Below, in pieces: positions 1 through 5,517 of a stretch of DNA of 7,638 bases. This DNA is from an uncultured Alphaproteobacteria bacterium. Lineage in GTDB: Bacteria > Pseudomonadota > Alphaproteobacteria > RF32 > CAG-239. Every line of letters starts with the position of its first letter. The stretch's first letter is position 1. The stretch lies in NCBI GenBank assembly GCA_910576955.1, contig CAJTJB010000020.1, positions 1 to 7,638 of the forward strand. The letters are read 5' to 3'. The position numbers and the translations under genes were made by a program. The notes beneath the pieces are model-generated. The model made no database searches. It was not told where the DNA came from and saw only the letters and a list, made by a program, of their open reading frames with translations.

Positions 1-72
1 AGGGGATATTTCACTCCCGAAAGTTCCTCCCCCTTGAGGGGATATTTCACTCCCGAAAGTTCCTCCCCCTTG
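1..72. repeat. Two tandem copies of a 36-bp repeat
   Basis: Positions 1-36 and 37-72 are identical copies of a unit beginning AGGGGATATTTCACTCCCGA and ending CCTCCCCCTTG. A third start (AGGGG) follows directly and merges into a family A palindrome. Copy 1 starts at the first base of the window, so the array may extend further left. There are no spacers, so it is not a CRISPR array. The junction of each unit lies in the CCTCCCCC-TTGA-GGGG palindrome, which suggests duplication by slippage or recombination at that hairpin. Confidence 0.9.
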
Positions 73-97
73 AGGGGGGAGGATAGGAGAGGGTGAC
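59..97. repeat. Family A palindromic repeat, copy 1
   Basis: The core CCTCCCCC-TTGA-GGGGGGAGG folds into a near-perfect hairpin and is followed by the family tail ATAGGAGAGGGTGAC. Closely related copies lie at 541-589, 7384-7432 and 7562-7610. This copy has T in the tail (GGATAGG) where the others have C (GGACAGG). It looks like a REP-type interspersed element. Confidence 0.85.
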
Positions 98-244
98 ATC
101 ATCTCATCCATTTCCTCACCAACCATTTCACCATTACCCATCAACCCATTATTCATACCATCAAAATTTTCCATCTCAAACCCTTTGCAAAAAAAACATC
201 AAACCCAACTCCCCCATCCATATCCTCCCTCCCCTTCCCTGGAG

Positions 245-387
245 GGCTCGCAGAGCAAAAAGAGCCCAGTGGGCTTTTTTTTGCCGAGAGCAATAGCAGT
301 GCTTGGCGAGCGACTTGGCGGCAACGCCAACAAAGCGAACCCTAGCACTGGCTTGACCGAAGCGAAGTTGGCAAGCTATAGCGAGCC
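245..387 (+). ncRNA. Putative structured RNA element nested in a repeat
   Basis: Several mutually compatible helices can be read by eye. GGCTCGC (245-251) pairs perfectly with GCGAGCC (381-387) and closes the element. Inside it are a hairpin AGCCC-AGT-GGGCT (263-275), a stem CAGTGCT/AGCACTG (297-303 with 344-350) enclosing the hairpin TTGGCG-GCAA-CGCCAA (315-330), and a stem GCTTG/CAAGC (351-355 with 372-376). The layout is a multi-branch junction. The GCAA loop is a GNRA tetraloop only on the plus strand, which is my reason for the strand call. No known RNA family is recognised. Alternatives are a small palindromic mobile element of the host, or several stacked REP hairpins with no RNA product. 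Transcription is not shown. Confidence 0.45.
257..282. terminator. Rho-independent terminator-like hairpin, both directions
   Basis: Stem AGCCC/GGGCT with loop AGT is followed on the plus strand by eight T. On the minus strand it is followed, after one C, by five T (complement of A257-A261). The A and T runs pair too and extend the helix through a G-U pair. It could end transcription of the minus-strand tail operon about 340 nt after its last stop codon. It is also part of the structured insert, so termination may be incidental. Confidence 0.6.
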
Positions 388-458
388 TTACGAAGCAAGA
401 GGGGTAAGGGGGATGGGGACAATATTGAATCCTTATCCTCCCCATCTCCCCATTTTTA

Positions 459-473
459 CCCCAACAAGTTGGG
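459..473. repeat. Small perfect hairpin
   Basis: CCCAAC-AA-GTTGGG forms a 6-bp stem with a 2-base loop. It lies just left of a family C repeat. There is no T tract on the minus strand (the sequence beyond is GGTAAAAATG), so it does not look like a terminator of the tail operon. Confidence 0.5.
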
Positions 474-530
474 CGTCATCCCTCGAATCGTTGCAGGTGG
501 CGCTGCCACTCAAGGGATCTCCCCCTCCAA
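474..530. repeat. Family C palindromic repeat, copy 1
   Basis: It begins CGTCATCCCTCG and ends CAAGGGATCTCCC...CTCCAAG, so ATCCCT and AGGGAT form the outer arms. The interior holds a perfect hairpin GTGGC-GCT-GCCAC (497-509). A copy with the same ends but a different interior is at 7502-7551. Conserved ends with variable interiors are the mark of this family. Confidence 0.75.
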
Positions 531-540
531 GCCACAACCT

Positions 541-589
541 CCCCTCAAGCGTCCCTCCCCCTTGAGGGGGGAGGACAGGAGAGGGTGAC
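541..589. repeat. Family A palindromic repeat, copy 2
   Basis: CTCAAGCGTCCCTCC leads into the CCTCCCCC-TTGA-GGGGGGAGG palindrome and the tail ACAGGAGAGGGTGAC. It ends 33 bp before the stop of the last tail-module gene. On the transcribed strand it could form a strong hairpin in the mRNA 3' region, but no T tract follows. A role in mRNA 3'-end protection is possible but is inference. Confidence 0.85.
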
Positions 590-622
590 AACAATCCATC
601 CATATTCCCCCCACAGAAAGCC

Positions 623-2233
623 TCACCCTTTCACCGCCAAACGCCCCTTAAAGTAAAACTTCTCGCCTTTCAAAAGTCCGGCATTTTCCACCTCGGCAAG
701 CGTATCAAACTGCGGATAAGAGAGTTCCTTTCGTTCCTCCTCGGCAGCAATCTGCTTAAACAGCGCCTTTTTATCCTCCACATAAGGCGCTTTGGCATAA
801 AACCGCCGCCACACGTCGCGCTCGTTATGCCCGGTATACACATTTTTGAGCACACGCCGCAAACCGGACATTGACACTTCTTCGCCCACATTTTCGATAA
901 TTCCCATCTCGGCGCGCGTTTCTGCCAATGCCTGCTTTCTGAAGCGTTTTTCAAGCGCCGGCGTAATCACCCCGCCCTGCTCGGCAAATTCATCGGCAAG
1001 CGCCGTTTTTTTGCTGTAATAGTTTTCATAAATCTGAAACGCGAGTTTGGCTTTTTCTTCCATAAAGTCATCGGCAAAAGGCGCGCCCGCCGCAGCTTCA
1101 ACATCGGGCATAAACACCCTGTCGGCAAGCTCATCCACACCCTTGTCAAACAAAAGCCCCGAAAAAGATTTATCCCCCTCGGCAAGCATCAGCTGGTTTT
1201 GCAGCTCGCCCACTTCGGAAAGCCCGAGTTTTTTCTCCTTATATGCGGCAATAAGCGAGTTTCCGGCATTGCGCAGCTCTTCAGCAGAAAGCCTGTCGCC
1301 GCCGTTGATTTTCTTAATCAGCCGATACGCATCCGCAAGCGGCGTGTTCGAACGCCTTTCGCGTTCACCCCACAGCGTTTCGGGGTTATTTTCTGCCGTA
1401 AGCACATAAAATTCCGCCGGATTGATACTTCCCTCCTCTTTCGCCTGCCAATACGAAAACGCCTGCTGAAATTCGGCAATATCCTGCTCGCGCTGCTGCC
1501 GTTTTTTTTCCTCTTTTTCAAAGGTTTCTCGGAGTTCGCGCGTGTTGTTAATGCGTTTTTTAAGCGCCTCGCTTTCCTGCGGCATATATTTATCTGCCAA
1601 CGCCGCGGCTTTGTCGGGGTCGTTTAAGGCAAGGTTCAAAATGCCGGTTTTCAAATACCCGTCGCGATAGTGCTGTTTTTCGCCCTCTTCCAAAAACGGC
1701 GTATTGTCAATCTCCGCCACGGCGCGGCTTAATAACACATCTCCTTTGTCGCCAGCCGTCCGCGCCAGCATATTCTGGTTGCTCGCCAACATTTCGTTCA
1801 GACTGGCTTTGCCGAAATCAAAATTTTTCTTCTCTCGCAGTTTTTCGACGTCCTTGCGGTTTTCTCTCAAAATATCCGCGCCGTAAGCAGCCCAATATTC
1901 CGGTCCGTTAAAACGGTCAGCAAACCGGTTTTTCAAATCGTCCTCGGCGTTTTTGGAAATCGTGTCAAACTCTTCTGCGGATTGCGCATTTGCCAGCTGC
2001 GTCCGATATCCCTGCAACACCTCGTCGGTTTCATATTTCATCTGTTCGTCGTCAATCTTTTTTTTCTTTTCGAGCGCCAGACTTGCCACATCCGCCGCCT
2101 CTGTCAAAAATTCCGCCATTCCGTTACCGGCATATTCGCGTTTGGCAGAAACAAGCGTCGGCACCGCCCGCGCCTGTTGCAAAATCATCACGCCGTTACC
2201 GCCCATTGCGGGCACTGATTGTTTATTTGCCAT
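623..2233 (-). CDS. Internal virion protein, gp15 position (536 aa)
   Basis: This is a probable internal core (ejection) protein of a podovirus, assigned mainly by position after the gp13-like and gp14-like genes. In T7, gp14, gp15 and gp16 leave the head and build the channel that carries DNA across the cell envelope. The protein is highly charged and helical, with Lys/Glu-rich coiled-coil-like stretches near residues 52-70, 122-138, 222-250 and 482-504, and no membrane segment or signal peptide. The C-terminus (about 506-536) has the compact pattern FDTLAEVENAGLLKGEKFYF followed by KGRL, resembling short C-terminal motifs of other phage virion proteins. It is shorter than T7 gp15 (747 aa). 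ATG at 2233 is preceded by a strong GGGAGGA site, 14 nt after the upstream stop. No catalytic motif such as a transglycosylase was recognised. The structural role is fairly sure, the exact family less so. Confidence 0.75.
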   Translation of the reverse strand: MANKQSVPAMGGNGVMILQQARAVPTLVSAKREYAGNGMAEFLTEAADVASLALEKKKKIDDEQMKYETDEVLQGYRTQLANAQSAEEFDTISKNAEDDLKNRFADRFNGPEYWAAYGADILRENRKDVEKLREKKNFDFGKASLNEMLASNQNMLARTAGDKGDVLLSRAVAEIDNTPFLEEGEKQHYRDGYLKTGILNLALNDPDKAAALADKYMPQESEALKKRINNTRELRETFEKEEKKRQQREQDIAEFQQAFSYWQAKEEGSINPAEFYVLTAENNPETLWGERERRSNTPLADAYRLIKKINGGDRLSAEELRNAGNSLIAAYKEKKLGLSEVGELQNQLMLAEGDKSFSGLLFDKGVDELADRVFMPDVEAAAGAPFADDFMEEKAKLAFQIYENYYSKKTALADEFAEQGGVITPALEKRFRKQALAETRAEMGIIENVGEEVSMSGLRRVLKNVYTGHNERDVWRRFYAKAPYVEDKKALFKQIAAEEERKELSYPQFDTLAEVENAGLLKGEKFYFKGRLAVKG

Positions 2234-2247
2234 AATATCCTCCCATG

Positions 2248-2703
2248 CTAAAATACTTTAAGCGCGCTGCTGATACCGCCCAATATTGAGCTTCTGTATT
2301 TATGCTTGGCTTTTTTCTTCATCTGCCGCGCATTTTCATCCGCCACCCGCGCCTGATACAAATAATTTTCCGCCTCGCTCTCCACCTGATAACGCGCCGC
2401 CAAAATATTTTGTTCAAAAGCGTTATAGGTTGTCATCAAAGCCGTAGCCGTGGTTGCGCTCTCGCCCATTCCGGCCTCGCCGGCGGCAGCAGCGCCCATA
2501 GCACGCACGGCGCGTTGTTGCGCACGAGAAACATCTTCATTATACGCACCCGCCTGTCTTGCAAGCCGCGCATTGCGCCGATAAAGGGCAGCATCCTGCT
2601 GATAGTTAGCCGCCTGCACGCGATAGGCATCCCCCTCGCTTCGAGATTTTAAGAATCCGGCAGCAAAGTTCACCCCCGCTGCCAGAGCAACACCCCAAGT
2701 CAT
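2248..2703 (-). CDS. Internal virion protein B, gp14-like (151 aa)
   Basis: This small, Ala-rich helical protein matches the gp14-type internal virion protein in size, position and layout. Residues 3-18 (WGVALAAGVNFAAGFL) form a hydrophobic, glycine-containing helix. A long amphipathic helical region with repeated Ala, Gln and Arg follows (about 25-75), then a Gly/Ala/Thr stretch (70-92), a second helix (93-130) and a basic, hydrophobic C-terminus. In T7, gp14 is ejected and inserts in the outer membrane, and the hydrophobic N-terminus suits such a role. The ATG overlaps the upstream gp13-like stop by 4 nt (ATGA at 2703-2700), so the two are probably translationally coupled. An AAAGGA site lies within the end of the upstream gene. 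Function is inferred from context and layout. Confidence 0.78.
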   Translation of the reverse strand: MTWGVALAAGVNFAAGFLKSRSEGDAYRVQAANYQQDAALYRRNARLARQAGAYNEDVSRAQQRAVRAMGAAAAGEAGMGESATTATALMTTYNAFEQNILAARYQVESEAENYLYQARVADENARQMKKKAKHKYRSSILGGISSALKVF

Positions 2704-3119
2704 ACTAAAATCCTTTCAAAAAGTTGATAATCATATCCATTAAAAAAATCCGGCAAGATTTCCACCGGCAAAAACCCGAGCATACGGGCAAATCTCTTCC
2801 CCGCGGCAAAATCAGCCCTGACGGTCATCCGCACAGAGGCAAATCCGGACCGCGCCGCAACTTTAGGAATTTCGCGCCGCAAAAACCGTACCGCCTCAAT
2901 CAGCCGACCGCCAACATCACCGGCAATCAGCGCATAGCAATCCGCCGCATCGCCCGCCTGCCCGACATAGCCGAACACCGCCAACACATCGCCTGCAGCC
3001 GACACCAGCGAATACTTGCCGACATTGTCAAAATACGCCGCCCCGCAATCCGCCTCATCAAGCTGCGCCCGCTGCACCGCCACCCTCAACCCGTCCCCAT
3101 TCCGATACTCCCGAATCAT
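2700..3119 (-). CDS. gp13-like protein with GNAT-type fold (139 aa)
   Basis: It resembles the phage Gp13-like family (DUF2833), which has an acetyltransferase-like (GNAT) layout and sits between the nozzle and gp14 genes in T7-like phages. The segment GDVLAVFGYVG (about 42-52) fits the central beta hairpin. The C-terminal part has the pattern VRADFAAGKRFARMLGFLPV followed by an aromatic, acidic FFNGYDYQLFER tail, the typical A..(R/F)A..LGF end of GNAT-fold phage proteins. No clear acetyl-CoA pyrophosphate loop (Q/RxxGxG/A) is visible, so it may be a non-catalytic structural or assembly protein. I chose ATG at 3119, because GGAGG (3129-3125) lies 5 nt upstream. A TTG at 3131 would add four residues but would overlap that site. 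The stop overlaps the next start by 4 nt. Confidence 0.75.
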   Translation of the reverse strand: MIREYRNGDGLRVAVQRAQLDEADCGAAYFDNVGKYSLVSAAGDVLAVFGYVGQAGDAADCYALIAGDVGGRLIEAVRFLRREIPKVAARSGFASVRMTVRADFAAGKRFARMLGFLPVEILPDFFNGYDYQLFERILV

Positions 3120-3124
3120 CAAAA

Positions 3125-3129
3125 CCTCC
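3125..3129 (-). promoter_or_regulatory. Ribosome binding site of the gp13-like gene
   Basis: GGAGG followed by TTTTG and then ATG at 3119. It decides the start: the in-frame TTG at 3131 overlaps this motif and has no site of its own. Confidence 0.75.
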
Positions 3130-3153
3130 AATCTTTTTTATTCCCCCCACCAA

Positions 3154-3198
3154 TAAAAAGGCGAAGCCGTAGCCAAGGGGGCGATAATCCCCTCGTGG
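3154..3198 (-). terminator. Terminator-like hairpins upstream of the gp13-like gene
   Basis: On the minus strand GCCA-CG-AGGGG...CCCCCT-TGGC can pair around an ATTATCG loop. Then come a small GGC-TTC-GCC hairpin and five T (3158-3154). This sits between the nozzle and gp13-like genes, about 25 nt before the latter's ribosome binding site. It could act as a partial terminator that sets the ratio of nozzle to internal proteins. The last stem is short, so the strength is doubtful. Confidence 0.4.
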
Positions 3199-3202
3199 CA
3201 CT

Positions 3203-3333
3203 ATAAAAACCGCGGAATTTTAGTAGTGAGCCCCAAATGTCCTGCTAGGGAGGGGAGCGTAGTAGACCTACGTGACCCGACCGACGTCAGGCCTCCATTT
3301 GGGAGCTCAATGCTAAAATTACACGGTTTTTAT
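3203..3333. repeat. Long imperfect inverted repeat, structured or MITE-like element
   Basis: The left arm (3203-3239) and right arm (3296-3333) are near reverse complements over about 37 bp. The ends are ATAAAAACCG and CGGTTTTTAT, both arms share the AATTTTAG segment, and the inner ends are CCCAAATG and CATTTGGG, with only a few mismatches and one indel. The central part holds a second hairpin, CGTAG-TAGAC-CTACG (3258-3272), and the palindrome GACGTC. The element fills the gap after the nozzle gene, and its right arm ends inside the nozzle stop codon. It may be a MITE-like insertion, a terminator or processing hairpin, or a structured RNA. The symmetric ends prevent clear recognition of a target-site duplication. 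No protein is encoded within it. Confidence 0.8.
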
Positions 3334-5510
3334 TAAGAAATATCAAGAGAAGGCACAATCGCCAAAATATTCATCGGCAGCGGACTGTCGTTTTCAATCA
3401 AAATAGACGCCGCCTGCTCGTCGGTGTTGGTCGAGCCGTTAAAGAGCACTTCTTTATTACCGGAAAAAAGCGGCTGCGGCAAATTCATCACCCCGTCTGC
3501 CGGACGATAGAGAATATCGCAAAGCGTGTTTTCATCCTGTCCGACCTTACCGCCGCCGGAAAGATAAAGCATCAACAACAGATGGTTAATCCGCTGTTTC
3601 TGCCCCACACCCAAAGACGTATTATCGGCAATATATATGCTTTGCGGCACATACTGACTTTTCACCTTAAGCCCGAGCAACACGCGCATATGCGTCGGTT
3701 TGATGGTAATCTGCCCATTAATCACGACTTGCGGCGGCTGCACGGCTCCGTCGGCAAAAATAGCGACTTCCCGCCCCTCTAAATGTGATAAACCGGTAAG
3801 CACGGTCCGCTTATTGCCCTCATCACGTTCAAACAACACCGCCGCATCCAAATACCTTGCCATCTTGAGCGCGTAGTCAGCTTTCTGTTTATTACACTCG
3901 GCATATGAGTCCGCATTGGTCACATAAGCAGGATAACTTTGCGGCAAACCGTTTTCCATCCATTCCACCGACCGCATCGTTTTCCCGTCATAAGAGCGCT
4001 TAATCGTCAGCCAAACCTCATCCCGGCAGTCTGTCAAATTCGGAATAACCGCAATACTTTCCACCGCCCCGCTGAAATCATGTCTGGAAAACGCCGCCAC
4101 TTCCTGCTCGGCAGAAAAAGTGAGCGCCGTGAGAGTTCCGTCGCCCATCAAACACCAAAGCAACTTGTCCGGCACTTCCTGATAACTCATCGCCACAATG
4201 CGGGAAACAAACAAATGCTTGCCCAACAGCGAAATATCCGTCTGGTCATACCCGTCGTTATAATAGTTAAAAGTGAGGTCGCGCAAACTCAAACCGTACC
4301 TGTCAACAAAAAAGATATGTGCCCCGACCGCCACCGGCATAATCGCCTTGCTCCCAACAGTCGAAATCTGCGATATTTTCACATTATCGGCAGCCATCGC
4401 CGCAGAGGGAGAAACAGAGTCGATATAAAATTCCGCCGCCCCTGTTCCAACAAACAGCACATCGCCGGCAAAGAGCCATTTTCCCTCGTTAAATTCTTTG
4501 TTAAGCACCGGCACGGTAATCGCCGTTTCCGCAGTTGCCTCGCCAAATTCCTGATCGGCAAAATTATTGTAATCGCCGTTCACGGAAAGGCAGACATTCG
4601 GTCCGTTTTCCGTATTCACCAAAAACGCAAACCGGTTGCGGAAAAAAGCCCCCGAAACCGGATATTCCGTCCCTTTATGAAGCAATCCCATCTCCCAATA
4701 GGGCGACCCCGCGGTCATCCCGTCCGGCAATCTCGAAAGCACCTTGGCTTTCGCCGCCGTCGCATTAACAACTTCCGTAATCTGCACCACCCCCGTACCA
4801 TCGTGCAAATAGCGCCATCTGACCCCGCCGTCGGAACGGACGCCTGTCGAATGCACCGGTTTGTTAGCTCCGGTCTTGCCAAGCTCAATCGCCATATAAT
4901 ATTTCTTATCCGAATACCTCGTCTCGTTTTTCACCACATCAATAGCCGCCGCCCACGGTTTCACATCGTCCTCAATCACCTTAAATCGCATCAGCCTGCC
5001 CACATCCGTCGCCTTAAACAAATTCCCGGAAGCAGTCAACAGCGTAATCCCCGATGTCTGCGAACAGCTGACACTGATATCGGTAGTATTGACCGCCATA
5101 AACGGACCGTTGCGCAGCTCCAGCTCTTCCAACCGCCAATCCGTATTGGAATATCGTTTAAGCATCATAATCGGGTGCTTGGGATGAAAGATATACAAAA
5201 CATCACCGTTTTGAATTGTCTGAATATTCCACACCTTATCGTCTTCATCCCACAAATCGGCATATGTATAAGGCGTAGAAACGGTAACCAACGCGCCAAC
5301 AATTCCGCCCACGGGATATTTCTTTCCGTTAATAAAAACCGTGGCACGCCCCTGCAGTTTTAAATTATACTGAATCTGCTCTTCCGTTAAATCATACTGC
5401 AATAGCCACCCTTGCGCATAAAGGCGAATACGCTTATGGCTGAACTCCACCACAAATGCCACCTTATGGCTGTAACGAAACGGCACCAGCAAACACCTTT
5501 CATTAACCAT
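3333..5510 (-). CDS. Tail nozzle protein, C-terminal major part (725 aa)
   Basis: This is most of a podovirus tail tubular protein B / nozzle (gp12-type), the tube below the adaptor through which DNA leaves the virion. It starts at what is normally an internal strand: CLLVPFRYSHKVAFVVEF (6-23) corresponds to the family's RLIPF...YVLEF segment. Other family landmarks are in order: TPYTYADL (79-86), GDVLYIFHPKHP (102-113), CLSVNGDYNNF (307-317), LFVGTGAAEFYI (352-363), MSYQEVPDKLLWCLMGDGTL (441-460), EVWLTIKR (498-505), GLSHLEGREVAIFADG (573-588) and a C-terminal SPLPMNILAIVPSLDIS, so the C-terminus is complete. The conserved N-terminus is missing and lies on the upstream 348-aa gene. ATG at 5510 overlaps that gene's end by 8 nt and has GAGAGG just upstream, so it can be translated as a separate polypeptide. 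Confidence 0.9.
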   Translation of the reverse strand: MVNERCLLVPFRYSHKVAFVVEFSHKRIRLYAQGWLLQYDLTEEQIQYNLKLQGRATVFINGKKYPVGGIVGALVTVSTPYTYADLWDEDDKVWNIQTIQNGDVLYIFHPKHPIMMLKRYSNTDWRLEELELRNGPFMAVNTTDISVSCSQTSGITLLTASGNLFKATDVGRLMRFKVIEDDVKPWAAAIDVVKNETRYSDKKYYMAIELGKTGANKPVHSTGVRSDGGVRWRYLHDGTGVVQITEVVNATAAKAKVLSRLPDGMTAGSPYWEMGLLHKGTEYPVSGAFFRNRFAFLVNTENGPNVCLSVNGDYNNFADQEFGEATAETAITVPVLNKEFNEGKWLFAGDVLFVGTGAAEFYIDSVSPSAAMAADNVKISQISTVGSKAIMPVAVGAHIFFVDRYGLSLRDLTFNYYNDGYDQTDISLLGKHLFVSRIVAMSYQEVPDKLLWCLMGDGTLTALTFSAEQEVAAFSRHDFSGAVESIAVIPNLTDCRDEVWLTIKRSYDGKTMRSVEWMENGLPQSYPAYVTNADSYAECNKQKADYALKMARYLDAAVLFERDEGNKRTVLTGLSHLEGREVAIFADGAVQPPQVVINGQITIKPTHMRVLLGLKVKSQYVPQSIYIADNTSLGVGQKQRINHLLLMLYLSGGGKVGQDENTLCDILYRPADGVMNLPQPLFSGNKEVLFNGSTNTDEQAASILIENDSPLPMNILAIVPSLDIS

Positions 5511-5517
5511 TTTTCCT
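5503..5517 (-). promoter_or_regulatory. Overlap, ribosome binding site and possible frameshift site between nozzle parts
   Basis: Read on the minus strand the junction is GAGAGGAAAAATGGTTAA. The upstream frame reads GAG AGG AAA AAT GGT TAA and the downstream gene starts at ATG, one base further (+1 frame). The GAGAGG is well placed for reinitiation. The run of five A also means that loss of one A, or a +1 slip, would give a fused product joining ...KERK to MVNERC. The heptamer does not match the usual -1 slippery pattern. Confidence 0.6.

Larger units (their letters stand above)
231..419. repeat. Family B palindromic repeat, interrupted by an insert
   Basis: The left half, CCCCTTCCCTGGAGG (231-245), and the right half, AGGGGTAAGGGGGATGGGG (400-418), match the uninterrupted family B copies at 6609-6658 and 6668-6717. 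Here about 154 bases (246-399) separate them, replacing a single A. This is the clearest evidence that the 246-399 segment is an inserted unit rather than ordinary spacer. Confidence 0.8.
1..622. other. Gene-free block of palindromic interspersed repeats
   Basis: I see no credible gene in these 622 bases. Open frames exist on both strands, but they run through repeats, are rich in Pro, Ser and Arg, and lack good ribosome binding sites. The stretch is a mosaic: a 36-bp tandem repeat at the very left, two family A palindromes, one family B palindrome interrupted by a structured insert, a family C palindrome and a small hairpin. It lies downstream of the last tail-module gene, where a T7-like phage would carry the gp16-type internal virion protein. 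Confidence 0.8.

Noticed and set aside
1..72. 36-bp repeats as a CRISPR array
   Set aside because: The copies are directly adjacent with no spacers, only two are seen, and the unit continues into an interspersed palindrome.
185..565. Plus-strand open frame through the left repeat block
   Set aside because: It translates palindromic repeats and the structured insert. The product is low-complexity (Pro/Ser-rich at both ends) and it has no convincing start site. Its openness is noted only as a feature of the insert.
541..589. Family A palindrome as an intrinsic terminator of the tail operon
   Set aside because: The hairpin is strong, but no T tract follows it on the minus strand. The only T-tailed hairpin downstream is at 257-282.
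1199..1627. Plus-strand open frames opposite the gp15-position gene (for example 1199-1627 and 1047-1409)
   Set aside because: They are shadows of a well-supported minus-strand gene, without own ribosome binding sites or recognisable domains.
3120..3131. TTG start at 3131 for the gp13-like gene
   Set aside because: It overlaps the GGAGG that serves the ATG at 3119, and it adds only four residues with no site of its own.
3939..5363. Long plus-strand open frame (474 codons) opposite the nozzle gene
   Set aside because: It is antisense to a gene with clear family landmarks. Its product is rich in Arg, His, Pro and Asn without recognisable motifs, and no ribosome binding site or neighbouring plus-strand genes support it.
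5503..5517. Classical -1 programmed frameshift at the nozzle junction
   Set aside because: The downstream frame is +1, and the sequence does not give an X XXY YYZ heptamer in the upstream frame.
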